Assembly (NCBI GenBank): GCA_022829145.1
Contig: CM040763.1
Span: forward strand, 13,563,141 to 13,627,140
Direction: 5' to 3'
DNA length: 64,000 nucleotides
Source: Albula goreensis
Taxonomy: Eukaryota; Chordata; Actinopteri; Albuliformes; Albulidae
The notes beneath the pieces were generated by a model. It was not told the DNA's origin. It saw only the letters and a list, made by a program, of their open reading frames with translations, and ran no database searches. Below, one piece after another: positions 1 to 12,080 of this stretch (the stretch's first letter is position 1; each line of letters opens with the position of its first letter). Both the position numbers and the translations under genes were made by a program.

Positions 1-886
1 TGTTGTTGACTGTTCGTTTTTCTTTAAAAGCTTTCCTGAAAGTTAATCGAAACCAACACACAATGGTAATTTAAAACATGCGAATACAATGCCGTGCCAA
101 GGTCTGCCCATGCGCAAAGCCCCCAACGATGCTGTGTCTAATGAAGAATAATAAATCCATGAAAGGTTTTTCAGGTGAAGCAGAGAGAGAGAGAGGGAGA
201 GAGTAAGACGGAGAGAGAGAGAGGGAGAGAGAGAGAGAGAGAACTGCCTTCGCATCAGAGAACAGCAGACTGAGTCCCCGCAGCATTGAACTAAAGTCGA
301 AGAAGAGCCTTGAGACCATCACCTCTTGTCGCCAAATGTAACATATTGTTGAGCTTGATAGTATAGAAGATTGAAAGAATAACGATTCGGTATTTAAAGC
401 ATGTGAGCTGGAGAACTGTCGGAAGAGGAAAGAAGTTATTTTTATATATTTTAAACGTAATGTCATCTATGAGGAGTCAACAAAAAGCATCACCGGAAAC
501 AAAGCAAAGAAATTAAGTGGAACGTCAGAATAGAAAAATCTGAAAATCAGTCGGATAGAAGGCGGGAATCTATTTTGAGACGTCGCGTGCAACAGCCATA
601 ACAGAAGAGGTGGCCCTGAGCGCGAGCCGCGTTGAATTGCGTCGTGCACGCTGCTTGCGACACCACTTCTGCATAGCACCATCTCGACTTGGTGAGACAG
701 TCCCCAGACCTGTGGGAAATCGTTTGTGCTCTAAATAGGAACTAGACAGGTCTTTTATTTTTCATTTTGTTGAGAAGTAGTTATTAGACAGTGACTTGAA
801 CAGGCTACTGGGCTTGAGCTCCCATCGAAGAGGCGGAGTCTCAACTCACTAAAAAGGCACTTGCCTCAACCCGTTCGCCTGCAAAT
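1..886 (+). promoter_or_regulatory. pou4f2 upstream region and 5' UTR
   Basis: No coding exon is seen here. The region contains a GA microsatellite (182-242), a CRE-like core GACGTC at 579-584 within a CpG-containing stretch (570-670), and an AT-rich TAAATA at 732-737 that could act as a weak TATA-like element about 150 bp upstream of the start codon. Open frames on the opposite strand are Leu/Ser/Arg-rich by-products of the GA tract. The transcription start is not determined. Promoter identity is inferred from position. Confidence 0.5.
182..242. repeat. GA-rich microsatellite upstream of pou4f2
   Basis: Imperfect (GA)n of about 60 bp, interrupted by GGGA and GTAAGACG. It lies about 650 bp upstream of the pou4f2 start codon. 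GA tracts near promoters can bind GAGA-type factors, but nothing here proves function. Confidence 0.85.
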
Positions 887-1102
887 ATGATGATGATGTC
901 TCTGAACAGCAAGCAGGCATTCGCTATGCCCCACACCAGCTTGCCCGAACCCAAGTATTCCAGTTTGCATTCTTCTTCATCTTCGACTTTGACTTCGAGT
1001 GCGCCTTCTTCGTCTTCCTGCTCTTCTTCCAGACTTAGTAGTACTATCAGCAGTAGCAGCAGCTCAGAGACGATGCGTCGAGCCTGTCTCCCAACCCCAC
1101 CG
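887..1102 (+). CDS. pou4f2: pou4f2 coding exon 1
   Basis: This exon encodes 72 residues, from MMMM to LPTPP, and ends exactly on a codon (phase 0) at a good donor, CCG|GTACGT. Serine codons dominate the middle (TCT, TCA, TCC, AGT, AGC mixed), so the run is not a pure trinucleotide repeat. The intron that follows is 302 bp. Confidence 0.94.
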
Positions 1103-2340
1103 GTACGTATTCTGCATAATCACCGCTTAAAGGCACATTTTGACAGCCCACTTTTTTGCTTGATGTTTTTTTCATGTCTGCGTAGCAAATCACCCAACAC
1201 CTCCAATTTTTCCTCCCAACTTATGTATTCAGCCGGGTTTGCCTCTCGTATTAATTTTTATGACCTGGGATGTTGCATGTGTCTTGTTTTGTGTGTTCTT
1301 TTTTAGGATTTCCTTTTTTTTGCATTCTGGAAATGTTTTAATCCGAAGAGTGGAGGGAGAATTCCCTGCTGACAGTAATGTGTGCATTCTATTTGCAATT
1401 GCAGAGCAATATATTCGGAGGTTTGGATGAGAGTTTGCTGGCGCGCGCTGAAGCTCTGGCAGCGGTGGATATAGTCTCTCAAACCAAAAGCCATCATCAC
1501 CCTCCTCATCACAGTCCTTTCAAGCCGGACGCGACGTACCACACCATGAACACTATCCCTTGTACCTCTTCCTCTTCCTCTTCCTCCTCCGTACCGATTT
1601 CGCACCCCTCTGCGCTGGCGGGCCACCACCACCACCACCACCATCACCACCACCACCAGCCTCACCAGGCTCTGGAGGGGGACCTGCTGGATCACATCAC
1701 CCCGGGTCTGGCGCTCGGGGCTATGGCGGGACCGGACGGATCTGTGGTCTCCACGCCGGCGCACCCTGCCCACATGGCGGGCATGAACCACATGCACCAG
1801 GCGGCCCTCAACATGGCCCACGCCCACGGGCTGTCCTCTCACATGGGGTGCATGAGCGACGTGGATGCCGATCCCAGGGACTTGGAAGCCTTCGCTGAGA
1901 GGTTTAAGCAGAGACGGATCAAACTCGGGGTAACCCAAGCGGATGTGGGATCAGCGTTGGCCAACCTAAAGATTCCAGGGGTTGGCTCGCTCAGCCAAAG
2001 TACCATCTGTCGATTCGAGTCCCTCACACTGTCTCACAACAATATGATCGCTTTGAAGCCCATCCTACAGGCATGGCTGGAAGAAGCAGAGAAATCGCAC
2101 AGGGAGAAACTGAACAAACCCGAGCTTTTCAACGGGGCCGAAAAGAAGAGAAAGCGCACTTCTATAGCAGCACCAGAGAAGAGGTCTTTAGAGGCGTACT
2201 TCGCCATTCAGCCGCGTCCCTCCTCCGAGAAAATTGCAGCTATAGCGGAAAAATTGGATCTCAAAAAGAACGTGGTGCGGGTCTGGTTTTGCAATCAGCG
2301 ACAGAAACAAAAACGAATGAAATACTCTGCATGCGTTTAG
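887..2340 (+). CDS. pou4f2: POU domain class 4 transcription factor 2 (Brn-3b), two coding exons
   Basis: Nuclear DNA-binding transcription factor; the family drives retinal ganglion cell and other sensory neuron differentiation. Spliced CDS joins 887-1102 and 1405-2340, giving 383 residues (human is about 409). The N-terminus MMMMSLNSKQAF and the junction LPTPP/SNIFGG are diagnostic of POU4 proteins. Domains in order: Ser-rich stretch (residues about 29-62), POU-IV box (GLDESLLARAEALAAVDIVS, about 78-97), second Ser run and an 11-His run (about 146-156), POU-specific domain (about 224-304), homeodomain (about 319-378) with the invariant WFCNQR, and a short KYSACV tail. The KYSA tail and the N-terminal half match POU4F2 better than POU4F1 or POU4F3. 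The start is the first of four consecutive ATGs after CAAAT. The next gene, ttc29, is convergent, as in human. I see no breaks in the reading frame. Confidence 0.96.
1103..1404 (+). other. pou4f2: pou4f2 intron 1
   Basis: A 302-bp phase-0 intron with GTACGT donor and GCAG acceptor. It contains T-rich tracts and no other feature. Its position after LPTPP is the conserved POU4 intron position. Confidence 0.9.
1405..2340 (+). CDS. pou4f2: pou4f2 coding exon 2 (POU-specific domain and homeodomain)
   Basis: The acceptor TTGCAATTGCAG precedes AGC AAT ATA TTC (SNIF) in phase 0. The exon carries 311 residues plus a TAG stop and holds the POU-IV box, the His run, the POU-specific domain and the homeodomain. 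The frame is also open for nine codons upstream into the intron (from 1378), but the consensus acceptor and the match to POU4 proteins place the exon start at 1405. Confidence 0.96.
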   Translation, partial: SNIFGGLDESLLARAEALAAVDIVSQTKSHHHPPHHSPFKPDATYHTMNTIPCTSSSSSSSSVPISHPSALAGHHHHHHHHHHHQPHQALEGDLLDHITPGLALGAMAGPDGSVVSTPAHPAHMAGMNHMHQAALNMAHAHGLSSHMGCMSDVDADPRDLEAFAERFKQRRIKLGVTQADVGSALANLKIPGVGSLSQSTICRFESLTLSHNNMIALKPILQAWLEEAEKSHREKLNKPELFNGAEKKRKRTSIAAPEKRSLEAYFAIQPRPSSEKIAAIAEKLDLKKNVVRVWFCNQRQKQKRMKYSACV

Positions 2341-2365
2341 CTTAACCATCGGTATTAAAAAGAAC

Positions 2366-2371
2366 AATAAA
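2366..2371 (+). terminator. Proximal poly(A) signal candidate, pou4f2
   Basis: AATAAA lies 26 nt after the stop codon. It is very close to the CDS and no clear GT-rich element follows, so it is probably a minor site or unused. Confidence 0.35.
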
Positions 2372-3402
2372 AGCTGACAAAACTGTAGACAACCCTGTTG
2401 AAGAGCCGATTTGTATAATATTTCTTAACTCACACCTTTTTCAATCATCGATGACTGTGACTCTGAGACAGAACTATGAATCATGCGCAATGTGACTAAA
2501 AAAGAATCAAACATTACCTGTCACGTCATATACCCAGAAAGGATGTGGAATCGTTTTTAAAGGATCCTTTGACTGATCAAGTAAGAACATTTGTTTTTCA
2601 CCACTTACTATGCTGCACCGTTTTTAAACCAGTTAAACACACATTTTCACTCTGAAATACTCTAAGATACATTGTTTGATGATGCTGGTTTTATTTCAGA
2701 TATTAAATGTCACGTAAGATGAATACTATTGAACCATAAAAGTAAATTTGACATAAAATGTGATTTAACTCAAAGCAGTCCGTGCAAATAGGTAGGTTTT
2801 TGTTTTTCAAGAATCTGACCAAATTTCCTCTTGTGACACTTTTTGTAAAATTAGTATTACTATTATTATTATTTGTAAAGAGACTGCAAAAGGAACTAGG
2901 GTATGTACCAGCGTGGTCACCACTCACACTGAAAGCCATTATTAGAGTACTGCCAAACAACCCCTGTACATTATTAATTTAGCAGTCTTGTTCTTATTTT
3001 TTTTCGCTCAGTGTAACGAGTTAAAAACCTGAAGTGTGGTGACAGTGAGAACATTTTAAGGATTTTTAAGAAATAATGATGATTTGTACTATGTAGTCTT
3101 GCTAAAATAAGATAAGCAGTCTAAAATTGTTTTAATGTTAATACTAACTTCTCCAAATACGTTTAGATTGAATGACATATTTTCCAATGATCGATTTCTC
3201 CCAATACTGTTTTTATTGGCTGCAGTATCTCTCCAATCTGTAGCCTGGATCATTCTTATAAACTATTTATTACGTGAGGTAATGTTTACTTCATTACATA
3301 TTTATTGGGATTCCCTCTCCGTTTGGGCTTGAGAAAATGCAATTCTGAAAGCAAGTAAAACATGTTTATTCCAAAAGGAAAGGACTGCTAAATATGTATA
3401 TT

Positions 3403-3408
3403 AATAAA
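3403..3408 (+). terminator. Distal poly(A) signal candidate, pou4f2
   Basis: AATAAA is followed directly by a T/GT-rich stretch (TTTTTTGTGTGTCTC, from 3411), the usual arrangement of a cleavage site. It would give a 3' UTR of about 1.1 kb. An ATTAAA near 3799 is a further alternative. Confidence 0.45.
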
Positions 3409-5489
3409 TATTTTTTGTGTGTCTCAACATATGAAATGGAACAATCGAGAGATATGAAATAGTTTTTCTCTTTAAAATTATTTTTATTTATGTTTTCTGA
3501 TATTTATTTGTATAAAATATCCATCGAGGCGTTGCTTGTTAAATCACGTTGTTTAGTATGTTTATTGAAAAAAAGAACAAAGTTTTGGAAGTATACTTGT
3601 ATAATGTAAATATTTCATTGGAACGAGTCAATGCACATAGATATATTCTTACAGATTTGCTGTATTGTCTTAGCAAAGATAATTTGAGGAGTTACTTTCT
3701 GTGGTGTATGTTGACTTTGGTTACTTGTCAAATTATATTAATTTGCTACCTTCATGTATCTCTTAGGTTTTCTGGTTATTGAATTGCAATGTGTTTCATT
3801 AAAGAACAAATTTTAACATTTTCATGGAATTAAGTTTTCACTGGTTTGAATAACTGCTAAGTATAAAAACAAATATATATTTGACATTTCAAATTAATAG
3901 AGCATAATAGAATAAAATCAATGCGATAATCTCACTTAAACTAGACTCTGAGCCTACATATGTTGTCATTTAACGATAAAACCTTAGCAGATTGTCGCAT
4001 CAAGATCGGTTTTTTTTATGTACTGTACCAAAACAAGAGTTGAAACACAAGGTTTTTCACGGTTCAAGTCGTGTGAAATGGAATGATGAAGATACGTTTA
4101 TTTGAGCGATGTTTTTGGCAGATTTAGCAGTTCGGGGTAGCCAGGACCGCAGAGTAAATGCTAATATTCTATTAGTCTAATCAGGGAGTCTATAGAGATC
4201 TGGACAGATCCCTCGAGCATATCTCAGCCAGATGTCAGAACCCCGGAAAAACACTTCGCCTGCCAACGTGGCCATCTTTATTTAAATATGCAGCCAACAT
4301 TTCGGATTTCAACATAAATATAAGCAAGCTTTGAAGTACACGTCAGGACTTAAGACTATCACAGAAGCCTGGCATCGAAAGGCAACGTTAAAATCCAACC
4401 AAATGTTCATGAATCATGAATGTTCGTGAGATCATGAAGACATATCACGGTACGCCATAGAATCAAAAGCGAGTGGCTTCAGTACCACGGCCAGCTACAT
4501 TCTTGAGCGCGAGCGAAGCTTTCGGTTTGTAATTTTCTGTGAGGGGGAAACACATAGTCCTGTTAATTATTGATCATCGCATGTTTTAACAATAATAATT
4601 ATACATTGATTTGTACGATATGAAATGCTTCCAAATATTTGTAAAATAAGAATCATATTCATTTTAATGCATTGGAGGATCGATACTGTCCATATATTTG
4701 GATGTAATATATTTTATTCTGCGATTTCTGTTATTTGGGTTTCCACAATATGATATTTCAAAATAAAATTCCAAAAATGTAACACGTACTAAGCAATTTA
4801 CAAAACTAAGAAATTCACAGAAAAGGGTCAAGAAACAGTGAAAATATTTTACTTATGTATTACAAGAAAATTACCAAATGTATTTAATTCTATGCTAACA
4901 CCATTTTCTTCTTTTCAGAGAATTCAAAAGAGCCAAGTGGTAAATAAACCAATGCATTCTAGAAACTAACTGATTTGATTCTGTACCGTTTCGCAGAGAT
5001 TATTTAAAAAGACACAACCGTGTCTCTCACCCCTGCGCCTCCCATAGCGCATTGCAACGACAATGACACCATGAAATAAAGAAAAAAGAAAGAAAGAAAA
5101 TCATAACATATAGTGGACAACCCCCTTCTCCTCGCCTTCATCATGGCGATAGTCAATACAAAAGAATGATGAACAAATAAATATGAAATAAACTTCCATT
5201 TATCTCTGAAAATTTTAACTCCAACTTTTAATTGTAAAGACAACAGTCCACCTTGGGATGGTATTCATATTAATCAAAAATTAAATTTCAGCTCCAGCGT
5301 TTGTAAATGGAATCTTAATAAATTAACGATTAAGAAAGTGGCAGAAAAATGTCAGAAATTACCCATATCATTGAGGGAGGCAGATGTTTTATCAATTAAA
5401 ACGCCCTACTAGTGTATGCGGATAATTTCCAACGTGTCCTCCCTGCATATCTCCTAAATGAACCATTCACTTATAAGCTAATATGAACG

Positions 5490-5830
5490 AATTAATAAAT
5501 TACACAGCGAATTATGAAAACTAGATAATTACAAGGAGTAAGTAAGTAATCATTAGTTATCTCTGCTAATTACAGTAGGTCAGGGAGAGCTGAAATGTGA
5601 AATTCTCTTCGGGAATTGAAATTAACTTTGTGCTGTGAGTCTCACGGCTTGACATCCGTACTCTGCACGAGATTATGGCAGCTCCCTAGCGAGGCAATTT
5701 TCTATTTAACTTTCATAGATGTGGGGGGAAAATCAATTTAGCGCCTATGATGATAAAATTCAGTGTTCCAGATACATACAGTTCATATATGTACAATTGC
5801 ACAGAGATATTAAATTGTACATATGTATCA
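5490..5830. promoter_or_regulatory. Candidate noncoding regulatory element, pou4f2 3' flank
   Basis: TAATTA occurs at 5526-5531 and 5567-5572, with a TAATCATTAG cluster near 5548, in a non-repetitive stretch without an open frame. A 12-bp perfect inverted repeat (ATATGTACAATT at 5787-5798, reverse complement at 5813-5824) follows at the edge. Homeodomain-core clustering next to a homeobox gene suggests an enhancer. This is inference from motif density and not from alignment. Confidence 0.35.
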
Positions 5831-8800
5831 GATGTGGCCAATTAAAAAAGATCACCCGGAAATAATAATGAAAACATATCCTTAGATATTACCGCTGCGT
5901 CCATTTAGTAAATCATACCAAATGTTTTCATCAAGAAAGCTACCTGTACCCGAAAACATGTTGCATTTTCTTAAGGTTCCCACATGCAGAAAAACAATAA
6001 GTCATTGCCCACTTTCTTTTTCAAAGAAAATACCGGTGCTATTTTCCTTTGTTGTAATTGGGCCTTCTGTTTTATTTTTCTCTTTTCCCTGATCATTTTT
6101 TTTCCTTTCACTGGGATGCTGTTGAAAAATTAATGAAGCCAGGGACTGGCGGAGCTCCGCCTGGGGACCCGCGAGTAGAATATTTTAACTGTACATTTAC
6201 ACCAAGTGTCTGCCTTCAAAGACGTGACTTCTTTTAATCCCAAATTAGAAGAACCACAGGCCAGAAATTGGAAACCAGACATCATAACCCTTTGTTTTTC
6301 ATAATAATTTTAAGATACTGTCACAATATAGTTCAGTGCGATGCCCTCCATTTAACATTGAGGCGCAATAGTAACATCCGGGGTCTTGTTATAATTTCTT
6401 CAATAATTGATATCTTTTATACAGTTGCAATGGTTTTGTGATTTGGATTTTCACTAAAGTTAATGCAATATTTATTGGCATTCGTGGTTGTAAGAATGTG
6501 TAGTGTTTTACAGAAGCTAATCGATGAGGGTTGGGGGTGTGAAAGCAAAGAATAACGCGTCTGCATTATTTCATTTTTAAATCCAGTTCACTGGTGAGTA
6601 CACTGTCAAAGGTATAGTTACATTCACTCATGGCTTCGTTTCACACGATGATCAATCCATTTATATCTTAAAAATTGTATCTTAAAAATATAACCCTGCA
6701 TTATCCACGCAGATGCACGCGCACAACATGCACCCTCTTAGGACTCGCACTCCGAAAGGGAATTAATTTTATGGGCATTTAATATATAATACACCTCTGT
6801 ATTCCAAAATGTCAAAAGGGAAATATGTGCAATGTATTGTATTTTATTAATAAAGACAATTTAAATTCTAATGGAACTCTATTTTCTCCGAGGGAATGCT
6901 AGAGAGAACACAACACATAATTACTCTTAAAAATCATGGGCAACGAGAGAATTGAGGCTCACAGCGGTAAACACGAGTTAAGTTTTATTGAGCCCAAATA
7001 TTTAACTAATGCTCTTAAACATGTTGTAAATCAAGCCTCATGTTACTCATAGGATTTTTTTATATCCTTCCTTACTACACCATGTAATACTTAATACAAC
7101 TGAAGAGAAAAAAGTCTTCAGTTGACGAGGGCCTATCTGTTATACCATTCCTTGCCAATAGATGAGCCGGAAAGCGTTCATCTTATTTCTGACCTCACGT
7201 TGGGACTGATCTTCATATTGGGTGGATTCAATCCATTCAACTGCTTTAGCGCCTACTCTAGATAAATACCGGATTTGAGAGAGAACTGTTTTATGATAAC
7301 ACACACTTTTTTAGTGTTTTCAATCTGAAATGATACATGGAGGAGACTCGTCATCGGGTTTGGACAGTAACGGCTGGCCTACATAAAAGGATACTTACTC
7401 AGATGTCATTTACTTTTCACATCACCCAATTTGGTGACAGACACGCACTTCAATTGTGATATCTAAACTCTATCAAGAGAGGTTTCATGTTAAAACAGGG
7501 TTTAAGCGAATTCTAGTATTCCCATACATGGTTTCTTGTATTCATGTCTGTAACACTTACAGCAAATGAGAAGAACTGATGCCAGCCCTCATTTACAGTA
7601 GGGCTCAATGTCAAAACAGCTGTTTTTGAGCACACTTTTTGAAATGCATTCACATTCACTTCTAGATTTTGAACAAATATTCCAACAGAATAAATTCATT
7701 GGTTAAGCAGGATCTGAGAAAAAAATAATAATAAGAAACGGCGAAATAACCTAATTTTTCTCAGCCAAGAAAACCATGTGAATACCACTGTGGAAAGTAC
7801 TGCCGCCTCCTTATTGTATATGTAATTATGACGTTCACATTACAGTTAGATGGAACATGCCACTGAAAACGAATGCTAACTGTAGTCAATGAGTATCTTA
7901 AACAACGTGGGGAAAAGGCCTAACATTGACAACAATGCTGTGTTTAATGTTGAAATCAATCCTGTGCTTATATTTTTCCACGAAGCAACAGGAAAGTTGT
8001 GTGGCGGATTCTAGAAATACACACTTGATTTAACACCTATAAATACCCTAAAATCCAGAACAATTTAAGAAGGATGTCAAAATTACGTTGTTATGGTCAG
8101 TCAGAGAAAATTCCTACATGAGTGTCACTTGGATTTGCATTTTTAATTTATAATACATTTAGACCACGTCACAAACGTTTTAACAGGACATGTTATTTTC
8201 TTAAATTCACAAATACTCGTGGTTGCTGTGATTCAAAAACTTGAGTGCTTAGCTTCCACATTTTCCAAACTCTCGTGCTGGCGTAAAATTCCTACTTGTC
8301 AAGAATTTTGTGAGCAAACAATCAATCATATTAATATTTAATCAGGGAAACCGAAACGTACTATACAAACAAGTGCACCAACAGCCACTCAGTTAAGATA
8401 CAATGAACATTAGAAGTCTTTCTCGATCTGTAAACAATACGAAACATAAAACATACAGACTATATCTTCGATAAATATACCACGGATTGACAGTTTTAAG
8501 TTTTATCATTTTCTCACTATGCTTTACAAATTTACTCAAAATTTACTCACTTATTGAAATCAATGTACACAGGTGGTGAATTATGTCAAAACTGAGTTCT
8601 TTTTGGGAACACCACTAAACAAATGTTTTGAGTCTGGTGCAAGACAGTTAAATGAAGTGTACACTATAAGCCTTAAAGCCCTGTTCGAATGCACTTCTGC
8701 TTAAGGTGTGCAGCACAGGTTGTTAGGTTATAATTACTGCAGTTCAAAATGAATCCTTTGGAGGACAAACAATTCTAATGACAACAACAACAACAGCAGC

Positions 8801-9179
8801 AGCACACTCTCTGCTCTAAGTTAACCTGAAAAGAATCATTACACATGCAGAAGCCTTCCAAATAGCCCTGTTCCTCATTTCACGCGCCCCATTCTCTCCG
8901 TACACAATCAAAAAGCACACAGAGGATTGGATTTGGTTATCCATACGAGGCACGGTCGCAAATGAGTAAAAGTTGCCATAAAGATTGGCCATTTGGTAAT
9001 ACGAAGGTAGAGTGGGGATGTATGCGTTCATTCAGCTGTCAGCCCTGTTCTGCTGCGGGTCTATTAATCATACCCACAAGGAGTGCCAGCATGGCAGGGC
9101 TCTCTTCGGCTTTCAGTTTATACAGAACAGAATCATTTACATAAAGTCCTTAAGGCAAATAACTGTTGGGGGCTCTAAT

Positions 9180-9345
9180 TTATATCTGATCGAAAATTAG
9201 CCGTCATTATGCGCTCCATTAGCAGCGTCTTTAATGTGCTTCTAAGCACCATTTGTCAAGCAGCTTGTTAATATCCTTCAAGTCTTTAAAGTTGAGAGCT
9301 CATTAAAGACTGTGCTCTGTTATTGATGCCATCTTAGAGAAGAAT
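9180..9345. promoter_or_regulatory. Candidate noncoding regulatory element
   Basis: A non-repetitive stretch with several ATTA/TAAT cores and an 8-bp inverted repeat, GTCTTTAA at 9282-9289 and TTAAAGAC at 9303-9310. There is no open frame of note. Regulatory function is inferred only. Confidence 0.3.
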
Positions 9346-9914
9346 TTTACAGAAGCAGACTTAAGATTAACAAAAAAGATTTCCCCCTGCATTCTCAAAT
9401 ACTTTTGTTTGAAGAAACCTGCATGAGACGAGAATGGAATATAATGGACATATTTTCTTCGAGCGAGCCTTGTACTTCCTTGTTGATTCAGAATTTCTGA
9501 GGTAAAACCCGTCCTTAATGGTGTATACGTGGGCGTAGATATTTATGAGTACAAGGAAACATGAAATCAGTGAATGTTCATTTAGCTGAAGCTTTCATCT
9601 TTGGTTTAGCTGGGTACAGTTGTAATTCTCGAAAACACAAACAGAAAAACGTAGAGATGTAAAAATCAAACGTATTGATGAACGCATATGTATGATATTC
9701 AAGAATAGTGGAAGGGGAAGTAAAGCAGTGCAAGAAATCTTGCGAAGTCAGCGAAACAAAAACGGGAATTGATGTAGGTGAATATGAGCATTTATTTCAC
9801 ATAACAACGTACTGCTCATGGAACTACATCGCCCTGTTTGATTATTTCCAGAACAAAAAAGAAAGCAAATTAATTCGTCAGTGTTCCTGGAGGGTCACAT
9901 GCGGTCAGATCATG

Positions 9915-10300
9915 ATCTGAGACGTATAATTAGGAGCTAAACATTTTGCGACAGTGGGCGGGACTTAATTTTTTATTATTGGTTAAAACCCGGTGTCCTT
10001 AGTTTCTCTGCCGATTCCTCCAGGCTAAAGCAATAAAGGCAGTAATTAGAATGCTAAAGACAGATGTAAATAAAAGGAATGAGTCGGTAGTGACAGATGA
10101 GGCGAACGGGTCAGGCTCTCATCAAGAAACCCAGTTGGTAGCAAATGACACGGTTCTCGGTGCCAGAGGCCCCAGGCTACAGTAGGACACCTATATGCAC
10201 AATGCGCTAGATTAGCTCAATAACAATGCGTCTCGAGCACCAAGGACAGAAAACACATATGCAAGTAAATCAGGCCTTATGACCCTTCATTGATAGCAAT
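9915..10300. promoter_or_regulatory. Candidate noncoding regulatory element
   Basis: A complex-sequence block with ATAATTAGG, GTAATTAGAAT, TGACAG (TALE-type core) and CpG-containing segments, unlike the low-complexity DNA around it. No coding potential is seen. The enhancer call is inference. Confidence 0.3.
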
Positions 10301-11966
10301 ATCCTGCAATAATTACATTTATTATTATCAGTTCTAACGGATACAACATTATAATACCTTTGGTTGGTTGTAATTGCAGTCTATACCGTCTCAAATTATT
10401 GTGAAGTTGCAAGGGTAAAACATGTTTTACATTATAATTTTCTATATTTTAACAACCAGATTCACAGCATGTTTCCTGATTGACATTTCAATTATTATAG
10501 CTGACTGCAAATGCATTTTTGTTATGAACCACCCTACCTCAAAATCAGAGGTCTTTACAGCATGTAGGCAAGTAGACACAGATACACACAACATGTATTA
10601 CACCACAGATCACTGCTGAGGTGGTAGAGAACGCTCATTGACATATTTACAACCAACACAAAGTACTGGCACTGGAATATCATTATACATGATGAGTAGA
10701 TTAAGAAATTATACAAGTACATTTTCTGCATGATTTTGCAAGAAGTTGAGCTAATCCATTCATGGATAGTAAGATTTCATAGAAAAATTCTGAAATATAG
10801 CTCAATAAAGCTGTGACTGCCAGCAATTCTGTAAATCAATTCACACCCACATAATTTTGACTGGTGGTCCAAGAGATGTCTTTGTAATATACATTAATTT
10901 CATTTCATTTAAGCAAACATACGAGTAAATCATATCACTATCTATTGGACTACTATAAGATACTGAGCTGTAATTACATTTCACAAAAGCAAATCAATCA
11001 ATATCGCATGTTCTGAATATGAAAAAACCTATAAAAATGGCCTGCTTTTCAAAATACTGTCGAGATTATGTGTGTGCTTGTCCAACGATATATTCAGTAT
11101 GTACAACATTGTGGGCTACATTAAACCACACATTTCAATGAAAAACTGTTCGAAATAAATTCAGCTCCACTGAAACAAACCTCATGACTGAAAAGCACCA
11201 TAATCTTTGACATTTATTGTACCAACTGTCCCCACTATGTTTAATGCAATTAATACAGGTTGATGTGGTCAAGTGCTGGAACACTGTGAAGACATAAAAA
11301 AAATCTGAGCGTTCAAGCATATTTTTGAGGAATGTGAACACTAAAACCCAGGCTTGTGTCCCAGGGACATGTGGTCTGCACTGGGCCAGATTTGCCCTCC
11401 TGCTGCTTCTGATGTCACCACTCAGGTCAGATGGCCTGTCTCTGACTCACACAGTACCCTTATGAGAAATCCCTAGGATGTCTGTGCGAATCAGGTGCTC
11501 TGGCCACAAGGATTTCTATATTGAGTGAGGGGAAAAAATCCAGTCTTGATAAAATATGTCTGTTGCCTGTGAGGTGCCTTGCATCACAATTGTGGTTTTG
11601 GTCTTTCTGCCTTGTTGTTCCTTAAATACATGCCACCAAGGGTGAGGGCTTCATTAAGCCACACATTCTGTCACAAACTGCATTCAGCCATTTAAATATA
11701 AATATGCACAAGTGTATGTGCATGTCCAAGGAAATGCACAGCGAAAGATCACGCTTTTCATGCCAGGTAGACAGAGATCCTGCAGATGAGTGAAAAGGAA
11801 ACTGCAGAAACAGCACACTGCCAACTGTTACTCATGTCAAACTACATTTAACTCACATACTTGTTTAGAAATGTTGCATGTGAGAGTCCGTTGGAGAAAC
11901 CTACATCTGTAATACACACTGAAGAGCAATGTAGTACCTCTGGGTAATGTATCAATGTTATTCAGT

Positions 11967-12080
11967 ATGGGCCTAATTCAGACCTGTGCTTAAGTGCTTT
12001 TTCCATGTAACTTATCATTGTGAGAATGGGAGACTTACACGGAAAATTCACTTAAGCACAGGTCTGAATTCGGCCCTATT
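11967..12080. mobile_element. MITE-like hairpin element (about 112 bp)
   Basis: Two arms of about 28 bp are near-perfect inverted repeats: GGGCCTAATTCAGACCTG onward at 11969-11996, and its reverse complement at 12049-12077 with a single mismatch. The inner part is also imperfectly palindromic, so almost the whole unit can fold. TA dinucleotides lie near both ends. It has no coding capacity. The structure fits a non-autonomous DNA transposon of TA-target type. The family is not identified. Confidence 0.6.

Noticed and set aside
71..466. 131-codon minus-strand frame with Ser/Leu repeats
   Set aside because: Produced by the GA microsatellite; no domain and no homology that I recognise.
1560..1898. 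Pro/Gly-rich 112-codon plus-strand frame
   Set aside because: Out-of-frame shadow of pou4f2 exon 2 across the His repeat.
1303..1938. 211-codon minus-strand frame rich in Val, Arg and His
   Set aside because: It is the complement of pou4f2 exon 2; its composition mirrors the CAC-repeat and GC-rich codons of the real gene.
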